Source of the DNA: Marinobacter sp.
GTDB lineage: Bacteria > Pseudomonadota > Gammaproteobacteria > Pseudomonadales > Oleiphilaceae
DNA: 14,716 nt
Assembly: GCA_017643965.1 (NCBI GenBank)
Contig: JAEPMM010000030.1
Location: 1-14,716 of the forward strand
Reading direction: 5' to 3'
Every line of letters begins with the position of its first letter. The first letter of the stretch is position 1. The notes beneath the pieces are model-generated. The model saw nothing but the letters and a program-made list of their open reading frames with translations, was not told the DNA's origin and did not search any database. A program made the position numbers and the translations under genes. Shown piece after piece: positions 7,800-13,883 of the stretch.

Positions 7800-8579
7800 C
7801 GGGCAACGACACACCCGCAGCCAGCCTTTGGCAATAATCTCCGACGGCAGGGCATCAAACATCTCCCTGGCAGTCCGGACAAGGTGGGGCTGATCGTAGA
7901 ATCCGGCCTCTGCGGCCACATGGGATACCGGCTTGCCCGGTTCCCAGAAAGTCAGCGCCCGATTCATTTTCAGGTGCAGCAGGAACCGCCGCAGCGGCAC
8001 GCCGGTCTGCTGGCGAAACAGGTGGCTCAGGCGCGAAGACGACAGGCCGACCCCGGCAGCCAGCGCGCTCACATCCAGTTTGTCAGGCAGATCTCGCCGC
8101 AGTGACTTACAGACCCGGGCCACCCGGTCATCCAGCGCCACGGGCGGGTGCCCTACCCTATTCACCAAACCGCTCAGGTAGTCCCTCATCTCGGAGCAAC
8201 CGGTCTCGCCTTTTGGCAGTCGCATCTCCTCACTGAATGGGATGTCGGCTGAGCGGTCATCGCCCACTAGTGCTGCCAGTGCGCGCCAGAACGGGCTGTC
8301 GGGGTCGAGCTGGGCAATCCACATGGCGGCGCTCCCCGGGTCCAGCGCCTGGGGCACGTCCGGCGCGACGACCGCCGCCCGGGTGCGCCGCCACTGTCCA
8401 TCGACCTGTAACCTGAACGGCTGATCCAGACCTACCAGCAACGAGGCACTGATGTGGCGGTGTGCCCGGTTCGGCATCAACTGCCCGAGCACCTGCCAGT
8501 GATCCGGCCACAGAAACAACGTGCCCTTCCCGGCTCCCGTGCTGTGGGTGTCTTGCGCGGATTTCACAACCATAGCCAT
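7791..8579 (-). CDS. AraC-family transcriptional regulator
   Basis: A DNA-binding regulator of 262 residues. An N-terminal sensor-like domain of about 150 residues (FLWPDHWQVLGQL, then HRHISASLLVGL) looks like the cupin-type domain common in the family but has no diagnostic ligand motif. The C-terminal double helix-turn-helix starts near residue 168 (LDVSALAAGVGLSSSRLSHL) and runs through HVAAEAGFYDQPHLVRTAREMF. The frame is open back to 8708, but that would overlap the upstream DUF962 gene by 83 nt; the ATG at 8579 leaves a 46-nt gap and a normal family length. A second ATG at 8573 is possible. Same strand and close spacing suggest an operon with the Mpo1-like gene. Its target may be the Mpo1-like/fabB intergenic region, but this is inference. 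Confidence 0.87.
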   Translation of the reverse strand: MAMVVKSAQDTHSTGAGKGTLFLWPDHWQVLGQLMPNRAHRHISASLLVGLDQPFRLQVDGQWRRTRAAVVAPDVPQALDPGSAAMWIAQLDPDSPFWRALAALVGDDRSADIPFSEEMRLPKGETGCSEMRDYLSGLVNRVGHPPVALDDRVARVCKSLRRDLPDKLDVSALAAGVGLSSSRLSHLFRQQTGVPLRRFLLHLKMNRALTFWEPGKPVSHVAAEAGFYDQPHLVRTAREMFDALPSEIIAKGWLRVCRCPSA

Positions 8580-8625
8580 GACCTGACGAATGCTGAACTG
8601 CCAAGCATAGCCCAATCCGATGTGT

Positions 8626-9147
8626 TCAGTGCCCTCCTGCGGAATTCTCCGGCTGTGAGCCCACCGCATGCGGAACCGGAATGCCCAACTTGGCGGCAAA
8701 CTCGACACTGACGAAAATCGGCCCGATCAGCAGAAATACAAGGTCCTCGACAAACGAGGGTTTCTTGCCCTCTACTTTGTGACCATAGACCTGCACGGCC
8801 CAGGCCGCGACCCAGACCACCAGACTGGTCCAGAACAGCGACCAGCCGGCGGCAATCACGCTCTGGATAGCCCACACCGACAGCGCGAACCAGCCCGCCA
8901 TCAGCACAAACACCCCCAGCGAGAGCTTCAGGTACACCACGCCGGACACGGCCGCCAGCAGGGTTGCGCCGTTCACCCATTCCGCGGCCGCGCCGGAAAG
9001 CCCGAGCCAGTGGCCCACCGGGATCAGCCAGAACAGACCCAGGGTGGATATCAGAATGGCCGGCACACACACGAAGTGTATCCACTGGTTCAGGGGGTTC
9101 TGATGGCTATCGCCGTAATCGTGAAGAAACCGGGACAGAGTGCGCAC
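8626..9147 (-). CDS. Mpo1-like (DUF962/YGL010w-like) membrane protein
   Basis: A 173-residue multi-pass membrane protein. Yeast Mpo1 is an Fe(II) dioxygenase that cleaves 2-hydroxy fatty acids in alpha-oxidation. The family's two histidine blocks are visible: YGDSHQNPLNQWIHFVCVP at 11-29 (His15, His24) and YGHKVEGKKP at 121-130 (His123), followed by LLIGPIFVSVEF. Hydrophobic segments lie between them. I chose the GTG at 9147 because GGAG stands 6 nt before it and the length then matches the family; the frame runs back to 9264, but those residues are unlike the family and would erase most of the regulatory gap to fabB. It is followed by the AraC-type gene and divergent from fabB. Fold assignment is good; the reaction in this organism is untested. 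Confidence 0.82.
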   Translation of the reverse strand: MRTLSRFLHDYGDSHQNPLNQWIHFVCVPAILISTLGLFWLIPVGHWLGLSGAAAEWVNGATLLAAVSGVVYLKLSLGVFVLMAGWFALSVWAIQSVIAAGWSLFWTSLVVWVAAWAVQVYGHKVEGKKPSFVEDLVFLLIGPIFVSVEFAAKLGIPVPHAVGSQPENSAGGH

Positions 9148-9169
9148 GAAAGTCTCCTTTTTGTCGTCA

Positions 9170-9191
9170 TTGATACGGGCCAGCGTATCAA
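9170..9191. promoter_or_regulatory. Perfect palindrome, probable operator between the Mpo1-like gene and fabB
   Basis: TTGATACG (9170-9177) and CGTATCAA (9184-9191) are exact inverted repeats separated by six bases (GGCCAG). The element lies 22 nt upstream of the Mpo1-like GTG start and about 156 nt upstream of fabB. Arm length and spacing suit a dimeric helix-turn-helix repressor. It could also fold as a hairpin in the Mpo1-like leader. The cognate regulator is unknown; the local AraC-type protein is a candidate, although that family more often binds direct repeats. Confidence 0.6.
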
Positions 9192-9311
9192 CGGCACGAC
9201 CCCCTGCCTTGTACGTAACGGCTATTGCCGGCGGTTGCCCCTTACCAAGGTCAAATATCACCACCGCGGCAAACCCCTTACACTGTCAAACAATGTCATC
9301 GAGTCAATGGC

Positions 9312-9343
9312 ATCGCCCGGAAGGGCGATCCATTCCAGGAGGA
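9312..9343 (+). promoter_or_regulatory. Tetraloop hairpin and strong ribosome binding site of fabB
   Basis: ATCGCCC (9312-9318) pairs perfectly with GGGCGAT (9323-9329) around a GGAA (GNRA-class) loop. Seven bases later comes AGGAGGA (9337-9343), a near-perfect Shine-Dalgarno placed 4 nt before the fabB ATG at 9348. The Shine-Dalgarno fixes the start. The hairpin may stabilise the 5' end or tune initiation. Confidence 0.55.
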
Positions 9344-9347
9344 GAGT

Positions 9348-10556
9348 ATGAGACGCGTTGTCGTCACCGGTATGGGCATTGTGTCGTGCCTGGGCAATTC
9401 CACCGATGCGGTTCTGGACAGCCTGAAGAACGGGCGCTCCGGCATCCGCTTCAATCAGACCTACAAAGACATGGGCTTTCGCAGTCAGATTTCCGGATCT
9501 GTGGATGTGGACACCAGTGTGATCGACCGCAAGCTGCGCCGTTTCATGGGCCAGTCCGCCATGTACAGCTACCTGGCCATGGAGCAGGCCGTGGCCTCCG
9601 CCCAACTGAGCGAGGACCTGGTCTCCAGTGACCGCACCGGGCTCATTGCAGGCTCGGGCGGTGCTTCCAGTGCCAGCCAGGTGGAGGCGGTGGATCTGAT
9701 GCGGGAGAAAGGCGTCAAACGCATCGGCCCCTACATGGTGCCCCGCATCATGACCAGCACCGTCTCGGCATGCCTGGCCACCGCCTTCCGCATTCGCGGG
9801 GTGAACTACTCCATGTCCTCGGCTTGCGCCACCAGCGCACACTGTATTGGCCATGCCATGGAGCAGATCCAGTCCGGCAAGCAGGACATTGTCTTCGCCG
9901 GTGGCGGTGAGGAAGAAGACTGGAGCCTGACCATGCTGTTTGACGCCATGGGCGCGCTGTCCACCAAGTACAACGATGAGCCGGCGACCGCCTCGCGCCC
10001 TTTCGACAGCGGCCGTGATGGTTTCGTGATTGCCGGTGGTGGCGGCATGCTGGTGATGGAAGAGCTGGAACATGCCCGCCGACGAGGCGCATCCATCATC
10101 GCCGAGCTCACCGGTTATGGCGCCACGTCCGACGGGCACGACATGGTGGCGCCCTCCGGCGAAGGCGCCATGCGCTGCATGAAACAGGCGATGGCCACGG
10201 TGAGCCGCCCGGTGGATTACATCAATGCCCACGGTACCAGCACGCCAGTAGGTGATGTGGCCGAACTGGGGGCGGTGCGCAACGTGTTCGGTGACACCCT
10301 GCCGCCGATTTCCTCCACCAAGTCCCTGTCCGGACATTCCCTGGGGGCATCCGGTGTCCATGAGGCCATCTACTCGCTGCTGATGCTGCAGCACGGCTTC
10401 ATTGCCGGTACCGCCAACTTGACCAATCCGGACGAAAAGGTCAGCGACATGCCCCTGGTTGGCCCGCAAGCCCGCGACACCGAGCTGACCACTGTCATGT
10501 CCAACAGCTTCGGCTTTGGCGGCACCAACGCGTCATTGATTTTCCAGAAGGTCTGA
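9348..10556 (+). CDS. fabB: 3-oxoacyl-ACP synthase I (beta-ketoacyl-ACP synthase)
   Basis: A condensing enzyme of type II fatty acid synthesis. FabB elongates acyl-ACP with malonyl-ACP and is needed for unsaturated fatty acids because it extends cis-3-decenoyl-ACP. The 402-residue protein has the Cys-His-His site. The nucleophile is Cys160 (SSACATSAHC). His295 lies in NAHGTSTPVGD. Lys325 and His330 lie in TKSLSGHSLGASG. All are shifted by three from the E. coli FabB positions 163, 298, 328 and 333. FGFGGTNAS near the C terminus is also typical. The frame extends upstream to 9225, but the ATG at 9348 has a strong Shine-Dalgarno. fabA is not adjacent, unlike the fabAB operon of Pseudomonas. FabB rather than FabF is supported by length and residue register. 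A terminator follows at once, so it is probably monocistronic. Confidence 0.94.
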   Translation: MRRVVVTGMGIVSCLGNSTDAVLDSLKNGRSGIRFNQTYKDMGFRSQISGSVDVDTSVIDRKLRRFMGQSAMYSYLAMEQAVASAQLSEDLVSSDRTGLIAGSGGASSASQVEAVDLMREKGVKRIGPYMVPRIMTSTVSACLATAFRIRGVNYSMSSACATSAHCIGHAMEQIQSGKQDIVFAGGGEEEDWSLTMLFDAMGALSTKYNDEPATASRPFDSGRDGFVIAGGGGMLVMEELEHARRRGASIIAELTGYGATSDGHDMVAPSGEGAMRCMKQAMATVSRPVDYINAHGTSTPVGDVAELGAVRNVFGDTLPPISSTKSLSGHSLGASGVHEAIYSLLMLQHGFIAGTANLTNPDEKVSDMPLVGPQARDTELTTVMSNSFGFGGTNASLIFQKV

Positions 10557-10569
10557 TTCGGACACGGAG

Positions 10570-10594
10570 CCGCCGGCAACCATCCGGCGGTTTT
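10570..10594 (+). terminator. Intrinsic terminator after fabB
   Basis: CCGCCGG (10570-10576) pairs perfectly with CCGGCGG (10584-10590) around a seven-base loop, followed by TTTTCT. It begins 13 nt after the fabB stop and separates fabB from the fnr-type gene. Confidence 0.85.
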
Positions 10595-10666
10595 CTCCGG
10601 GAATTACCTACCCGGTCGGCGGCATCTATCATTGGCAAAGCAGGCTATCCGTATTAAGGTACGGGT

Positions 10667-10680
10667 TTGATATGAATCAA
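10667..10680. promoter_or_regulatory. Perfect FNR/ANR box upstream of the fnr-type gene
   Basis: TTGAT-ATGA-ATCAA matches the TTGAT-N4-ATCAA consensus at every defined base. It ends 19 bases before the ATG of the downstream FNR-type regulator. Its centre (10673.5) is too close to the start codon to act as a -41.5 activator site for this gene, so autorepression is the simplest reading. A smaller inverted repeat, CCGTA-N6-TACGG, lies just upstream at 10649-10664. Confidence 0.85.
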
Positions 10681-10699
10681 TCTGGATGGTTCATCCGCC

Positions 10700-11446
10700 A
10701 TGGCACAAGCAATCCGAATCAAACAGGCCTCGCCGCTCAAGGCATCCTGTCACAAGTGCAGTCTCAGCAATCTCTGCCTGCCGCTGGCCATTGAGGAGAA
10801 CGACCTTGATCGGCTCGAGGATATCGTGCAACAGGGACGCATCTTTAATCGTGGCGAGCACATTTTCGAGCAGAGCACGCCCTTCCGATCCTGTTTCGCG
10901 GTGCGTAGCGGTGCGGTGAAAACCTCGATCATCACCGAGGGGGGCGAAGAGCAGGTCACCGGTTTCTTTATGCCCGGCGAACTGGTCGGCCTCGACAGCA
11001 TGAGCGGCGAAAGCTATGCCTGTACCGCCAAGGCCCTGGAGCGCACCAGTGTGTGCGAATTCCCGGTGGAGAAACTGGAAGAATTGACCGGCAAATTGCC
11101 GGACCTTCAGCATCACATGTATCACCTGATGAGCCAGGAGATACAGAACAGCCATCAACTGGCGATGCTGCTGAGCAAGAACACCGCCGAGGAGCGCATT
11201 GCCGCACTGCTGCTGTCATTATCCAGCCGCTTCCAGCGTCGACGCATGTCGCCTACCAATTTCAGCCTGCCCATGGCACGCAATGACATTGCCAACTTCC
11301 TCGGGCTGGCGGTGGAAACCGTCAGCCGGGTATTCACCCGTTTCCAGAACCAGGGCATTATCCGCGCCCGCGGGCGGGAAGTGGAACTGCTGGATGTGGA
11401 AGCACTGCAGTTGGTGACCCGGGACTCGGCACGCCAGGGCGGCTAG
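10700..11446 (+). CDS. fnr: FNR/ANR-type oxygen-sensing transcription regulator
   Basis: A Crp/Fnr-family regulator of 248 residues that binds DNA when its [4Fe-4S] cluster is intact, that is, at low oxygen. The cluster cysteines are Cys17, Cys20 and Cys26 (CHKCSLSNLC) with Cys119 (SVCEF), matching E. coli FNR 20, 23, 29 and 122. A cyclic-nucleotide-type beta-roll (about 35-135) and a dimer helix follow. The recognition helix in RNDIANFLGLAVETVSRVF has the E-x-x-S-R pattern that reads TTGAT half-sites. A further cysteine, Cys108, lies near the fourth ligand. A consensus FNR box in the promoter supports autoregulation. In Pseudomonas-type bacteria the orthologue is called anr. The ATG has a modest GGATGG 10 nt upstream. 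It overlaps the convergent SDR-type gene by 4 nt. Confidence 0.95.
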   Translation: MAQAIRIKQASPLKASCHKCSLSNLCLPLAIEENDLDRLEDIVQQGRIFNRGEHIFEQSTPFRSCFAVRSGAVKTSIITEGGEEQVTGFFMPGELVGLDSMSGESYACTAKALERTSVCEFPVEKLEELTGKLPDLQHHMYHLMSQEIQNSHQLAMLLSKNTAEERIAALLLSLSSRFQRRRMSPTNFSLPMARNDIANFLGLAVETVSRVFTRFQNQGIIRARGREVELLDVEALQLVTRDSARQGG

Positions 11447-12288
11447 TCCCTGGCGAGTATCTCCAGCTCGTCTGTCAGCCCCGATCGCCAGGGCTGCTGC
11501 TTGATGCCGAAGGTGTTGCGAATCTTGGTGCAGATCAGGGTGGCGTTGGCCGGTTCCAGTGTTGCCCACTCCGGCACATCGTCCACCACGCGAATACCCG
11601 CCGGAATGCCCGGCAAGCCGGCGATGGCAAGCCCCAGCTCATACAGAGTGATCTCTTCGGCACCGGCGTACTGGTAGGTACCCCACACTTCCGCACCGCA
11701 ATCCAGCTGCAGGATAACCGCCGTCATTACTCTCGCCAGATCCCGTACCGTCACCGGCTGGCCACGGCAACGGCCCGGCAACCGCAGGGTCTCGCCTCCA
11801 CAGGTGCTTTTCTGCACCTTGCGGATAAAACGCCCCAGACTCCAGCCGGTGCGCAGAATAATGTGCCGGGGCAGCAACGTCCGTAACGCCTGCTCACACT
11901 CCCACTGCCAGTTACCCAACTCATTGCTGGGTTGCCCGGGATTGGAGGAGATGTAAGCGCTCTGCTTGCGGCCGTCAAACACATAACAGGACGACAGTTG
12001 CAGCAGCGCCATGTGGCGCTCACCGGCAAACTCCGCCAGCGCAACCGGCAGGGAAAAGGCGGCCAGGTGAACGCCCTCGGGGTCCCGCTCGGCCACTTCC
12101 GGGTCGGTCAGCCAGAGGGCGTTGACGATCAGGTCCGTGTCTTCGGGAATCCATTCCTCCAGCGCCGACAGGTCTGCCCTGTCAGGATCACTGACCAGCA
12201 AGGGCGTGACCAGCAGCGGCGTCTCACGCAGCCGCTCCAGCAGCACCTTGCCCAACGGGCCGTAATCATGAACTACTACAACATGCAC
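11443..12288 (-). CDS. RmlD-like SDR-fold protein (sugar-nucleotide-binding type) with degenerate active site
   Basis: A 281-residue protein resembling dTDP-4-dehydrorhamnose reductase (RmlD). The N-terminal beta-alpha unit keeps a partial nucleotide-binding motif (HDYGPLGKVLLERL; the first Gly is His7, while Gly10 and Gly13 remain). SSCYVFDG matches the STDYVFDG block. ILRTGWSLG and the later RDLARVM and ITLYELG pieces also fit. Where RmlD has the catalytic YxxxK, this protein reads ELGNWQWECE: aligned by eye, Tyr is Leu124 and Lys is Gln128. A classic SDR reaction is therefore doubtful; it may be a binding or regulatory protein or use different chemistry. It starts at GTG 12288; a GGGAGG lies 12 nt before it, rather far. 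No other sugar-nucleotide genes are near. It ends in a CTAG shared with the fnr-type gene. Confidence 0.75.
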   Translation of the reverse strand: MHVVVVHDYGPLGKVLLERLRETPLLVTPLLVSDPDRADLSALEEWIPEDTDLIVNALWLTDPEVAERDPEGVHLAAFSLPVALAEFAGERHMALLQLSSCYVFDGRKQSAYISSNPGQPSNELGNWQWECEQALRTLLPRHIILRTGWSLGRFIRKVQKSTCGGETLRLPGRCRGQPVTVRDLARVMTAVILQLDCGAEVWGTYQYAGAEEITLYELGLAIAGLPGIPAGIRVVDDVPEWATLEPANATLICTKIRNTFGIKQQPWRSGLTDELEILARD

Positions 12289-12371
12289 AAGCGTCCAACG
12301 CCTCCCGGAATATCACTGATGTGACGGACACCCCATTACGCTCAAGCCAATGGCACACGAGGTATCCGCCA

Positions 12372-12377
12372 TACAAT
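12372..12377 (+). promoter_or_regulatory. Candidate -10 element in the 12289-12430 divergent gap
   Basis: TACAAT matches TATAAT at five of six bases and lies 54 nt before the ATG of the hypothetical gene. I see no good -35 element at the right distance, so this is weak. The rest of the gap shows only a TCAC-N4-GTGA repeat at 12313-12324. Confidence 0.25.
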
Positions 12378-12430
12378 ACTATGGAAATGACCAATCAGAA
12401 CCCGCTGAGCATACAACAACAGGAACCGAC

Positions 12431-12790
12431 ATGCTGAAACAACAAAGCCATATCGTCGCCCCCATTTCCGATGAACTGAGAACCCGTGCCCTCTACACCG
12501 TGGGTGAACTGCGGGAGCGTGGCAAGGCCGACAAGGAAGCCATCGACAAACTCTTCAACCTGATCGTCGAAATGACCGACGACGGCCTGGATTTCTTCTT
12601 TCTGGAGCCACTGCGCCGCCTGAACGCCAGCAGCATGATGATGGGGATGGCCAAAGTCGGCATCAGCAGCATGCTTAAAGGCAGCAAGATGGTGGTTCAC
12701 AAGGTGCTGAAAAAACTGGACGACCGCAGCCTGGGCGCCATACTCGACTTTATCGAGGAAATCATTCACGAGCCTGAGCCCGCGGCCTGA
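12431..12790 (+). CDS. Small protein of unknown function
   Basis: I do not recognise this 119-residue protein. It has no signal peptide, cysteine or histidine-rich site. It looks helical throughout: a charged N-terminal half (ELRTRALYTVGELRERGKAD), a hydrophobic FFFLEPLRRL stretch, a Met/Gly/Ser/Lys segment from about residue 63 (SMMMGMAKVGISSML, then KGSKMVVHKVLKKL), and an acidic helix (LDFIEEII) at the end. The middle is amphipathic rather than a clear membrane span. The ATG at 12431 has AGGA 6 nt upstream and is preferred to the in-frame ATG at 12350, which adds 27 low-complexity residues. Codon use resembles the neighbours, so it is probably native. It lies between the divergent RmlD-like gene and the convergent alr gene, 16 nt from the alr stop; neither neighbour indicates its role. 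Confidence 0.75.
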   Translation: MLKQQSHIVAPISDELRTRALYTVGELRERGKADKEAIDKLFNLIVEMTDDGLDFFFLEPLRRLNASSMMMGMAKVGISSMLKGSKMVVHKVLKKLDDRSLGAILDFIEEIIHEPEPAA

Positions 12791-12806
12791 GCCTCGCTGT
12801 CGGTTG

Positions 12807-13883
12807 TCAGTACAGCCTGGGCACCCGGGCTGTGACCCCCGTCAGCAGTTCATAGCCAATCGTACCTGCGTGGGCCGCCACTTCGTCGACACTGACCTGC
12901 GGCCCCCACAGTTCGACAGCGTCCCCCTCCCGGGCATCCGGGGCGGACGACAGATCCACCGCCAGCATATCCATGGATACCCGACCGATCAGACGGATGC
13001 GTTGACCTCTGACGGCCGCAGGCGTGCCCGTACCGGCATGCCGCGGGTAGCCATCGCCGTAGCCCACCGCCACCATCCCCATCCGGGTATCCCGGTCGGC
13101 AACCCAGGTGGCGCCGTAACCCACGGCATCGCCCGCCTTCAGCAGGCGCGTGGCAATCAACGGTGCCTCCAGCGTCATCGCGGCTTGCAACCCCAGCTCT
13201 GGCCCCGTCTGCCCGATCATCGGCGAGCCACCGTACAACATGATGCCGGGCCGGCTCCAATCGAACAGCGCCTGACCTTCGAGAAAATGCGCGGCGGAAT
13301 TGCCCACACTCTTTTCCAGATGCGGCCACGGGGCCACTGCGCTGGAAAACCGCCGGGTCTGCTCCGCCGTGACCGGACTGGCCGGGTCATCGGCGCAAGC
13401 GAAATGGGTAACGAACCCCTGCAAGGCGCCTTGCAGCGCCGGTTTGGTGCCCAGCGCATCCATTCGCCCTGCGAGACCCTCAACGGGGAACCCGAGACGG
13501 TTCATTCCGGTGTTGACCTTCAGCCAGAAGGCCGGAATCTCCGCCGCAGCGCCCAGCCAGTCCAGTTGATAATCGCTGTGCAATACCGGCTGAAAGCCCC
13601 TGCGTGCACATGCCGCCATGTCGTCACGTTGGTGAATCCCCTGTAACAGCACCACCGGCTGGGACAATCCCGCGTCGCGAATCGCGAGCGCCTCCTCCAG
13701 GCACGCCACCGCGTAGCGCGGCGCCTCGTCAGCCAGCGCCCGCGCGACGGCGGCGATGCCATGGCCGTAGCCATCGGCCTTGATCACCGCCATGACCCTG
13801 GCCGAGCCCGCACGCTCACAGGCCACCCGGTAGTTATGGCGGATGGCACTGGTATCAATGCGCGCAACGGTACTGCGGGGCAT
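12807..13883 (-). CDS. alr: Alanine racemase
   Basis: A PLP enzyme that converts L-alanine to D-alanine for peptidoglycan; cytoplasmic. The 358-residue length is normal. The PLP lysine is Lys35 in AVIKADGYGHG. The C-terminal beta-barrel domain contains VGYGATW, holding the conserved catalytic-tyrosine region, and MVAVGYGDGYPR. WLKVNTGMNRLGF and SMDMLAVD are also conserved blocks. The ATG (13883-13881) overlaps the dnaB stop by one base in the string TGATG, which points to translational coupling. dnaB-alr is a common gammaproteobacterial order. With D-alanine being essential, this is probably the housekeeping copy rather than a catabolic dadX, which would sit beside dadA. It converges on the unknown small gene with no visible terminator in the 16-nt gap. 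Confidence 0.95.
   Translation of the reverse strand: MPRSTVARIDTSAIRHNYRVACERAGSARVMAVIKADGYGHGIAAVARALADEAPRYAVACLEEALAIRDAGLSQPVVLLQGIHQRDDMAACARRGFQPVLHSDYQLDWLGAAAEIPAFWLKVNTGMNRLGFPVEGLAGRMDALGTKPALQGALQGFVTHFACADDPASPVTAEQTRRFSSAVAPWPHLEKSVGNSAAHFLEGQALFDWSRPGIMLYGGSPMIGQTGPELGLQAAMTLEAPLIATRLLKAGDAVGYGATWVADRDTRMGMVAVGYGDGYPRHAGTGTPAAVRGQRIRLIGRVSMDMLAVDLSSAPDAREGDAVELWGPQVSVDEVAAHAGTIGYELLTGVTARVPRLY

Noticed and set aside
9170..9191. The TTGAT...ATCAA palindrome as an FNR box
   Set aside because: The half-sites are separated by 12 bases, not the 4 that FNR needs.
9258..10469. A 403-codon open frame antisense to fabB
   Set aside because: Same reasoning: it mirrors fabB, crosses the fabB control region and has no plausible protein features.
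12313..12324. TCAC-N4-GTGA as a CRP/Vfr site
   Set aside because: The arms are in the wrong order and spacing for TGTGA-N6-TCACA, and are only four bases long.
12804..13646. A 280-codon + strand open frame opposite alr
   Set aside because: It lies wholly within alr, has low-complexity Arg/Gly/Pro/His content and no family signature.
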